NCBI GenBank assembly: GCA_049509675.1
Contig: JBEKZQ010000235.1
Span: 1 to 9,884, forward strand
Direction: 5' to 3'
Source of the DNA: JBEKZQ01 sp049509675
GTDB lineage: Bacteria; Planctomycetota; Planctomycetia; Pirellulales; Thermoguttaceae
DNA: 9,884 bases
Below are positions 5,813 through 9,884 of the stretch, in pieces (position 1 is the stretch's first letter; the number at the start of each line of letters is the position of its first letter). Below the pieces are notes generated by a model. The model did not search any database and was not told where the DNA came from. It saw nothing but the letters and a program-made list of their open reading frames with translations. Made by a program: the position numbers and the translations under genes.

Positions 5813-6937
5813 CTACTCCGCCTTTTCCGGCACGTAGGGGTGCGCGCGTTTCCGCAACACCTTGGCCTCGATGATCTTGTCGGGGTCGGCCTGTTCCTCG
5901 CGGCTGGAGGGATCGCGCCGCTGGATCTTCGCCAACACGTCGTATCCGCTCAACATGCGGCCGAAAACCGTGTACTGGCCGTCCAGGCTGCGTTTCGGGG
6001 CGAACATCAGATAGAACTGCGAGCCGGCGCTGTCGGCATCCTGCGAGCGGGCCATCGACAGGCTGCCGCGGAAGTGCAGCCGATGGTCTGCCCGGGTGAA
6101 TTCGGCCTTGATCGCGTAGCCCGGTCCGCCCGTGCCGTCGCCCTTGGGGCACCCGCCCTGGGCCATGAAGCCGGCGAGCACGCGGTGGAACGTCAAGCCG
6201 TTATAAAAGCCCTTGTCCACCAGCGAAATGAAGTTGGCGACCGAATTCGGGGCCTGGTCCTCGAACAGTTCCAGTTCGATGTCGCCGCGGTTGGTCTTCA
6301 GCAGCACGCGCGGCAGGTCGCGCTTGGCTTCCGCCTGGCGGAGCTCTTTTTCCTTGGGCCAGGCCTCCTGGTAATAGGAGATATTGGCCAGGGCTTCCAT
6401 TCGTTCCTGGTCCGATAGTTGCCCCTGTTTTTCGGCCGCTTGCAGATATTGGCCGGCCAGGTCGAATTCTCCCACGGCAAAGGCCGCCATGCCGGCCATC
6501 GCGGCGACTCCCGAGTCCGCACAGTGGTTGTCCATCAGCAGTTTGCCGATCGGAAAGGCCTTCTCGTAGTCGTCCGACTTGTTCCAGGCCGAGAGCTCGA
6601 ATACCAGGGCGTCGGACACCTGCTTGTCGGCATTGGGGGCCTCCGCATAGGCCTTCTGGGCCGCGGCAACCAACTCTTCCCGCGCGGCGGCGCCTTTTTC
6701 CATGAGCTGATTCCATTTCGCCTTCAACTCGGCCTGTTGGCGGGCGTCGGCCGTGCGGTACTCGACGCGCAGGTTCGTGGCTTCGGCCAAGATCGCCTTG
6801 AACCGCATGAAGGCCTCGGTGAATTCCGCCGCACGGGGGCCCGGCTTCGCGGCCGGAGCGGGCGCATCGGCGGCAAACGCGGGAACAGCCATGGTCACAA
6901 ACAAGAGAACCAGCGAGACATAAGCGTTACGGCACAC
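5813..6937 (-). CDS. Secreted cyclophilin-type peptidyl-prolyl cis-trans isomerase
   Basis: This protein probably assists folding outside the cytoplasmic membrane by isomerising prolyl bonds. I chose a GTG start at 6937 because AAAAGGA lies 7 nt upstream and it gives a clear signal peptide (MCRNAYVSLVLLFVTMAVPAFA, cleavage before ADAP). Residues about 35-205 are a charged helical region, possibly repeat-like, that I cannot assign. The cyclophilin domain covers about 208-365, with FHRVLAGFMAQGG carrying the catalytic Arg252 and also Phe257, Met258 and Gln260. GSLSMARSQDADSAGSQFYL and LDGQYTVFGRM follow. Positions equivalent to Trp121 and His126 of human cyclophilin A are Ser and Tyr. An upstream in-frame extension to 7210 is rejected because it would run through a hairpin repeat. 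Confidence 0.93.
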   Translation of the reverse strand: MCRNAYVSLVLLFVTMAVPAFAADAPAPAAKPGPRAAEFTEAFMRFKAILAEATNLRVEYRTADARQQAELKAKWNQLMEKGAAAREELVAAAQKAYAEAPNADKQVSDALVFELSAWNKSDDYEKAFPIGKLLMDNHCADSGVAAMAGMAAFAVGEFDLAGQYLQAAEKQGQLSDQERMEALANISYYQEAWPKEKELRQAEAKRDLPRVLLKTNRGDIELELFEDQAPNSVANFISLVDKGFYNGLTFHRVLAGFMAQGGCPKGDGTGGPGYAIKAEFTRADHRLHFRGSLSMARSQDADSAGSQFYLMFAPKRSLDGQYTVFGRMLSGYDVLAKIQRRDPSSREEQADPDKIIEAKVLRKRAHPYVPEKAE

Positions 6938-6993
6938 AAGGATGTCCTTTTGAAGATGGATCTGGAGTTCTGTAAAACGCCGATTTGATGTCC

Positions 6994-7014
6994 CCCTCTC
7001 CCTCCGGGAGAGGG
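6994..7014. repeat. GC-rich hairpin repeat upstream of rsmD
   Basis: CCCTCTCCC (6994-7002) pairs with GGGAGAGGG (7006-7014) around a TCC loop. The following TCGGGGTGAGGGGG is the reverse complement of the flank seen beside the hairpin at 3453-3477. The two copies are therefore the same repeat in opposite orientation. Confidence 0.8.
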
Positions 7015-7090
7015 TCGGGGTGAGGGGGCACTGAAACAAAGAGCGGCTTAGCTCCCTACGGGAGAGGGCGACTACTGCCCGAATAGATGA

Positions 7091-7099
7091 TATTATACT
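7091..7099 (+). promoter_or_regulatory. Possible -10 region for rsmD
   Basis: TATTATACT contains overlapping -10-like hexamers (TATTAT and TATACT, 5 of 6 each). It lies about 35 nt before the rsmD GTG and is the only A/T-rich stretch in the spacer. I see no good -35 element 17 bp upstream. Confidence 0.3.
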
Positions 7100-7133
7100 G
7101 CAACGCTGCCTGGAATTTGAGGGCCCCAAAACT

Positions 7134-7790
7134 GTGACGCCACAAAAACGCAACCCGCGCCGCAAGAGCGACAGCGGCGGGCCTGACCCGCCGGCGGGCG
7201 TGCGGATCATCGGCGGACGGTTGCGCGGACGAAAGCTGCACTACAGCGGCGATCCGCGCACCCGGCCCATGAAAGACCGCGTTCGCGAGGCGGTTTTCAA
7301 TCTGGTCGGGCCCAGCGTGCGGGGCAAACACGCCATCGACCTCTTTGCCGGCAGCGGCGCCCTGGGGCTGGAAGCCCTCAGTCGCGGCGCCGACCGCGCC
7401 ACGCTGATCGAGCGGCACATTCCCACCGCCCGGGACATCAGCCGCAGCGCCGCCGATCTGGGCGAAGGCGATCGGGTGCAGGTTGTGGCCGCCAATACGT
7501 TCATCTGGGCCCGCCGTCCCCTGGACCCGGGCCCGGCGCCGTGGCTCATTTTCTGCTGCCCGCCCTACGCTTTTTACGTGGAGCGAACCGAGGCGATGTT
7601 GCAGTTGATTGCTACGCTGCTGGAAGCGGCCCCGGACGAAAGTGTGGCGGTGGTCGAGGCCGACGAGCGTTTTGCCTTCTCCCAGTTGCCCGACGCGGTA
7701 CGATGGGACGTGCGCCCGTATCCGCCCGCGGTGGTCGGCATTTATCGAAAGCATGTTGCCGTAGGCGATGCCGAGCCTACGAATCGGTGA
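7134..7790 (+). CDS. rsmD: 16S rRNA (guanine(966)-N2)-methyltransferase RsmD family
   Basis: RsmD methylates the exocyclic amine of G966 of 16S rRNA, using S-adenosylmethionine. The 218-residue protein has a basic N-terminal tail, then VRIIGGRLRGRKL (23-35), RPMKDRVREAVFNLVG (44-59), and the SAM-binding DLFAGSGALGLEALSRGA (69-86). The catalytic motif IV is unusual: the family has (D/N)PP(Y/F) but this protein reads FCCPPY, with Cys142 at the Asp/Asn position. The GTG at 7134 has a GAGGG (7119-7123) 10 nt upstream; an alternative GTG at 7200 would remove the tail but has no ribosome binding site. Its last 14 bp overlap the 3' end of the convergent phosphoesterase gene. Family is secure; activity of this variant is less so. 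Confidence 0.92.
   Translation: MTPQKRNPRRKSDSGGPDPPAGVRIIGGRLRGRKLHYSGDPRTRPMKDRVREAVFNLVGPSVRGKHAIDLFAGSGALGLEALSRGADRATLIERHIPTARDISRSAADLGEGDRVQVVAANTFIWARRPLDPGPAPWLIFCCPPYAFYVERTEAMLQLIATLLEAAPDESVAVVEADERFAFSQLPDAVRWDVRPYPPAVVGIYRKHVAVGDAEPTNR
7760..7781. terminator. Hairpin in the overlap of two convergent gene ends
   Basis: CGTAGGC (7760-7766) pairs with GCCTACG (7775-7781) over 7 bp around an 8-nt loop. It lies where the rsmD and phosphoesterase genes overlap and includes the latter's stop codon. A bidirectional 3'-end hairpin is plausible, but no U-run is present on either strand. Confidence 0.4.
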
Positions 7791-8133
7791 AACAGACCTG
7801 CCAGGCCCCGGCTTGGCCCGGAACCGCTTGAAAGCTGGCCCGGCCGCAAAAGCGCTCGCCCGCCAGGTCGATGCTCCACTGGCCCGAACTATCGAGTTGC
7901 CCCTGCCAGGTGCCGCGATCCCAACGGCTCACCGTGCCGCGGCCCTGCGAGATAGGGCCTTGATAATCCAGATAGAGCGGGCGATGGTCGGGCAGGGCCG
8001 TGGCGATCATCTCCGCGCCCGGCTCCGGCGGCTGCGGCAGTGCCCAGGTCTTCAGCACGGGCCCCGTTTCCAACAACAGGTCCCAGTGCAGCCCTTGCGG
8101 ATTATCGTGGCGAAGAATGGTGAATCGCGGCAT
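7777..8133 (-). CDS. Stand-alone LigD-type 3'-phosphoesterase domain protein
   Basis: This 118-residue protein matches the N-terminal phosphoesterase (PE) domain of DNA ligase D, which trims 3' phosphate/ribonucleotide ends in end joining. It has the family's RHDNPQGLHWDLLLE motif (8-22) with metal/active-site His9, His16 and Asp18. ALPDHRPLYLDYQGP (46-60) supplies His50 and Tyr54, equivalent to His84 and Tyr88 of Pseudomonas LigD. The residue matching Arg52 is Leu20, and there is one extra residue between the first two histidines. No ligase or polymerase domain and no Ku gene are present nearby, so the substrate is unknown. The ATG at 8133 gives a family-like N-terminus; GAGAGGGG just upstream may serve as ribosome binding site. 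The longer frame upstream crosses the spacer repeat and is rejected. Confidence 0.87.
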   Translation of the reverse strand: MPRFTILRHDNPQGLHWDLLLETGPVLKTWALPQPPEPGAEMIATALPDHRPLYLDYQGPISQGRGTVSRWDRGTWQGQLDSSGQWSIDLAGERFCGRASFQAVPGQAGAWQVCFTDS

Positions 8134-8140
8134 AAGAATC

Positions 8141-8161
8141 CCCTCTCTCGCCAGGAGAGGG
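8141..8161. repeat. CCCTCTC/GAGAGGG hairpin before the phosphoesterase gene
   Basis: CCCTCTC (8141-8147) pairs with GAGAGGG (8155-8161), 7 nt upstream of the phosphoesterase start. It is probably a degenerate member of the GC-rich hairpin family. One arm could also act as the gene's ribosome binding site, so folding might affect translation. Confidence 0.55.
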
Positions 8162-8172
8162 TTCGTGGGTAG

Positions 8173-8190
8173 GTTATGCTTCAGCATAAC
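8173..8190. repeat. Perfect short palindrome GTTATGCT/AGCATAAC
   Basis: GTTATGCT (8173-8180) and AGCATAAC (8183-8190) are perfect complements around TC. It lies between the phosphoesterase gene and the inverted pair of 29-nt palindromes. Function unknown. Confidence 0.7.
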
Positions 8191-8218
8191 ATCTTGGCTC
8201 ACCCCTTGCAGGCCGCGC

Positions 8219-8247
8219 GGGTGCCACTGCTGGCTTGCCCAGCAGTG
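8219..8247 (+). repeat. 29-nt palindromic repeat, copy A
   Basis: Flank GGGTGC (8219-8224) is followed by stem CACTGCTGG, loop CTTGC, stem CCAGCAGTG. It is an exact inverted copy of 8326-8354. Confidence 0.93.
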
Positions 8248-8322
8248 TTCGTCCTCCGCATAACGGAAGCATTTGAACATAGTGACTGGTTGCGAACGGC
8301 CGCAGTCTTTGCCGTCACTGGC

Positions 8323-8354
<32 letters not shown>

Positions 8355-8380
8355 AAACCCACCCATTGCAGGCCGCATAC

Positions 8381-8845
8381 CTACCGCTCCGGGGCTTGGA
8401 CCGCCTCGCCCAGATAGCGGCGCACCAGGGCCAGCACCTCCTCGCGATGGCCCAACCAGGGCAGATACAGGCTGCCATAGACCGCCATGGGGCAGACCTC
8501 ATCGTGCTCCAACAGCAGCAGCCCGCCCCGGCAAAGCTCGTAATAGCCGATCGCCCCCCACGCGGTTCGCCGGCGACGGCCCAAAATGTTCTGGTCCACT
8601 CCCAAGGCGTTAAGTTCAAAGGTCACGGGCAAGAAGAATCGCCACATGGCGACGGCCAGCGCGGCCGCCGCACAACAGGCCAGCGCCGTGCTGCCGGCCA
8701 GAGCGGCGACCACCGCTGCCGTAGCGGCCAAGCCCAAAAGCACCGCCACGGTGGCTAGCGGCTGTTGGCGGGCCGGCCAAACCCGCCAGCGCAGCGGCCC
8801 CACTGCCGGGGTATCGAAGTCCGGTTGATCGATAGACATCGTCAT
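8381..8845 (-). CDS. Two-helix membrane protein with C-terminal PH-like region, unassigned
   Basis: I do not recognise a named family. The 154-residue protein has a soluble N-terminus (1-28), two adjacent hydrophobic segments (about 30-50 and 53-69), and a soluble C-terminal half. The latter (VTFELNALGVDQNILGRRRRTAWGAIGYYEL and after) resembles bacterial PH-like domains, in which a strand pair, a basic turn and a Trp-containing helix start occur just after the membrane segments. The assignment is inference from pattern only. The start could be the ATG at 8845 or the one two codons later (8839); neither has a clear ribosome binding site. A TATACT -10-like element lies at 8897-8902 on the minus strand, in the 72-bp gap after rdgB. 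Confidence 0.75.
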   Translation of the reverse strand: MTMSIDQPDFDTPAVGPLRWRVWPARQQPLATVAVLLGLAATAAVVAALAGSTALACCAAAALAVAMWRFFLPVTFELNALGVDQNILGRRRRTAWGAIGYYELCRGGLLLLEHDEVCPMAVYGSLYLPWLGHREEVLALVRRYLGEAVQAPER

Positions 8846-8917
8846 CGCAAGGTGACAACGGAGATGACATGTGGCCGCATGCAGGAAGCAAGTTCCAGTA
8901 TACCCTGCCCCCGGCCG

Positions 8918-9526
8918 TTACCGCCACTGCCCCGAATCGACCAGTTCGATGATCCGGGGCAACAACCGCGCGGCCGCCCGGGCCCGGTGGCTTAGATGCG
9001 ACTTCACCAGGGGGCTCAACAGGCCGAACGAGCGATGGTACTCGACGACCTCGAAGAGAGGATCGTAGCCGAAGCCGTGCGTTCCTTGGGGGGCGAACAA
9101 CATGCGGCCGCGACAGGAGGCCTCGCTTTCGCCGCGGATCGCGCCGGACGGATCGGCCAGCACGATATGGCACACGAAACGCGCCATGCGCTGCTCCAAA
9201 GGCACGTCGCGCAGTTCGTCGAGCAGGCGGGCGTTGTTCAGGGCGTCGGTCGCCTCCGGACCGGCATAGCGTGCCGAGAAGACGCCCGGCGCCCCGTGGA
9301 GCACGTCGACCGCCAGGCCGCTGTCGTCGGCTGCCACCCACTGGCCCAGATGCCGGGCTTGGGCCACGGCCTTCAGAGCGGCGTTGGCGGCGAACGTGTC
9401 GCCGTCTTCCACCACCTCCAGCGGCTCAGGGAAGTCGGCCAAAGTGCGCAATTCCAGTCGCGCCGGGGCAAATAGTTGCGCCAACTCCAGCCCTTTCTTG
9501 CGATTCGCCGTGCCAATGACAAGCAT
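8918..9526 (-). CDS. rdgB: XTP/dITP pyrophosphatase (non-canonical purine NTP hydrolase, RdgB/HAM1)
   Basis: RdgB hydrolyses XTP and (d)ITP to monophosphates, keeping deaminated purines out of nucleic acids. The 202-residue protein is full length. It has the N-terminal GTANRKK nucleotide loop (5-11), TFAANAALKA (44-53), the catalytic ADDSGL with Asp67/Asp68 (66-71), GAPGVFSARYAG (78-89), GFGYDPLF (151-158), and the terminal SFGLLSP...SHR block (166-181). The ATG at 9526 matches the family N-terminus, but the leader (TCTCCCCC) has no Shine-Dalgarno. Upstream lies a repeat-filled spacer, then another gene on the same strand. Co-transcription with that gene and with the membrane-protein gene downstream is possible. 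Confidence 0.96.
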   Translation of the reverse strand: MLVIGTANRKKGLELAQLFAPARLELRTLADFPEPLEVVEDGDTFAANAALKAVAQARHLGQWVAADDSGLAVDVLHGAPGVFSARYAGPEATDALNNARLLDELRDVPLEQRMARFVCHIVLADPSGAIRGESEASCRGRMLFAPQGTHGFGYDPLFEVVEYHRSFGLLSPLVKSHLSHRARAAARLLPRIIELVDSGQWR

Positions 9527-9600
9527 GGGGGAGAGAATTCAGGAGTTAGAAGGGAGGAGTTAGAAGGGCTAGTGCCGCAACCGTGCTTGGTTGACACGTT

Positions 9601-9629
9601 GGGTGCCACTGCTGGCTTGTCCAGCAGTG
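9601..9629 (+). repeat. 29-nt palindromic repeat, copy C
   Basis: It is identical to copy A except for one loop base: flank GGGTGC, stem CACTGCTGG (9607-9615), loop CTTGT, stem CCAGCAGTG (9621-9629). Confidence 0.92.
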
Positions 9630-9636
9630 CCGGAAA

Positions 9637-9665
9637 CACGGTTGGGCAAGCCAACCGTGGCGCCC
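9637..9665 (-). repeat. 29-nt palindromic repeat, copy D (inverted, covarying stem)
   Basis: The stem CACGGTTGG (9637-9645), loop GCAAG and stem CCAACCGTG (9651-9659) are followed by flank GCGCCC. Compared with copy B, two stem positions change on both arms so that pairing is kept; the loop is unchanged and the flank differs by one base. Confidence 0.88.
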
Positions 9666-9743
9666 GTCATCTCATGTCGGTCGGGGCACTAGGGGATGGA
9701 AGCCGGGGTTATATTCTAACTTCTAACTCCTAACTTCTCACTT

Positions 9744-9884
9744 CTAGTCCTCAATCCGCCGGGCCAATTCGCGACTGATCGAGCGCTTTGGCACTTCCAC
9801 CGGGATCGGCTGAACGTCGAAGGGGATGCCGATCAACGACTTGCTGGCCAAGGCCCCCGGCGGCTGGCCGGGGATCGTGATTGG
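9744..9884 (-). CDS. C-terminal end of an unrecognised protein (5' part beyond right edge)
   Basis: A minus-strand frame is open from the window edge to a TAG at 9744-9746, giving 46 residues that end in VPKRSISRELARRIED. The piece is Pro- and Ile-rich at first (PITIPG, then GIPFDVQPIPVEVPK) and ends in a charged helix. Codon usage and GC match the neighbours, and the stop abuts a heptamer array, as the pyrH stop does. I cannot assign a family from this fragment. Confidence 0.7.
   Translation of the reverse strand, partial: PITIPGQPPGALASKSLIGIPFDVQPIPVEVPKRSISRELARRIED

Larger units (their letters stand above)
6938..7133. other. Divergent spacer between isomerase gene and rsmD
   Basis: This 196-bp spacer holds the isomerase ribosome binding site (AAAAGGA, 6945-6951, minus strand), a strong GC-rich hairpin at 6994-7014, a smaller one at 7052-7064 (CTCCC/GGGAG, loop TAC), and a -10-like TATACT at 7094-7099. 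No coding sequence is evident. Confidence 0.6.
9541..9745. repeat. Nested inverted-repeat block filling the spacer upstream of rdgB
   Basis: Three levels of symmetry occur. The outermost is GGAGTTAGAAG at 9542-9552 and 9556-9566, with its exact complement CTTCTAACTCC at 9720-9730; all belong to heptamer arrays (9542-9569 and 9714-9748). Inside are CTAGTGCC (9569-9576) and GGCACTAG (9685-9692). Innermost are two 29-nt palindromes in inverted orientation (9601-9629 and 9637-9665). No coding sequence is evident. Confidence 0.85.

Overview
The window looks like part of a chromosome from a planctomycete, probably Pirellulales-like. The basis is a long cysteine-rich YTV-repeat secreted protein (a family described from Rhodopirellula baltica), GC-rich coding sequence, and housekeeping genes that carry unusual family variants. 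No phage, plasmid, transposase, CRISPR array or defence locus is visible.

Layout. Positions 1-1359 (minus) hold a YTV-repeat surface protein that runs off the left edge. Positions 1360-1946 are a gene-free spacer. A tRNA-Gln(UUG) at 1947-2017 (plus) is followed after 12 nt by a DUF2442 gene (2030-2329). From about 2446 a translation/nucleotide cluster reads rightwards: promoter, rpsB, tsf, pyrH, frr (2607-5807). A secreted cyclophilin-type peptidyl-prolyl isomerase (5813-6937, minus) converges on frr with only 5 bp between them. rsmD (7134-7790, plus) overlaps by 14 bp the end of a stand-alone LigD-type 3'-phosphoesterase gene (7777-8133, minus). Three further minus-strand genes follow: a two-helix membrane protein (8381-8845), rdgB (8918-9526), and the C-terminal end of an unrecognised protein (9744-9884).

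How the genes work together. rpsB-tsf-pyrH-frr supplies ribosomal protein S2, elongation factor Ts, UMP kinase and ribosome recycling factor. rsmD modifies 16S rRNA, the tRNA decodes Gln codons, and RdgB cleans the nucleotide pool. The YTV protein and the cyclophilin carry signal peptides and act outside the cytoplasmic membrane.

The less expected content is in the spacers rather than in a new gene system. (i) At least five spacers carry short tandem arrays whose sequences differ but whose period is always 7 nt, resembling heptanucleotide STRR repeats of cyanobacteria. (ii) A 29-nt palindromic repeat occurs four times as two inverted pairs (8219-8354 and 9601-9665), and one copy shows compensatory stem changes. 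(iii) A second, CCCTCTCC-type hairpin family occurs in three or four spacers. (iv) Heptamer arrays build a 31-bp inverted repeat between pyrH and frr and the outer arms of a nested palindrome upstream of rdgB. Two enzymes also have substitutions at residues normally central to catalysis: EF-Ts (TDFV to SAPV) and RsmD ((D/N)PPY to CPPY).
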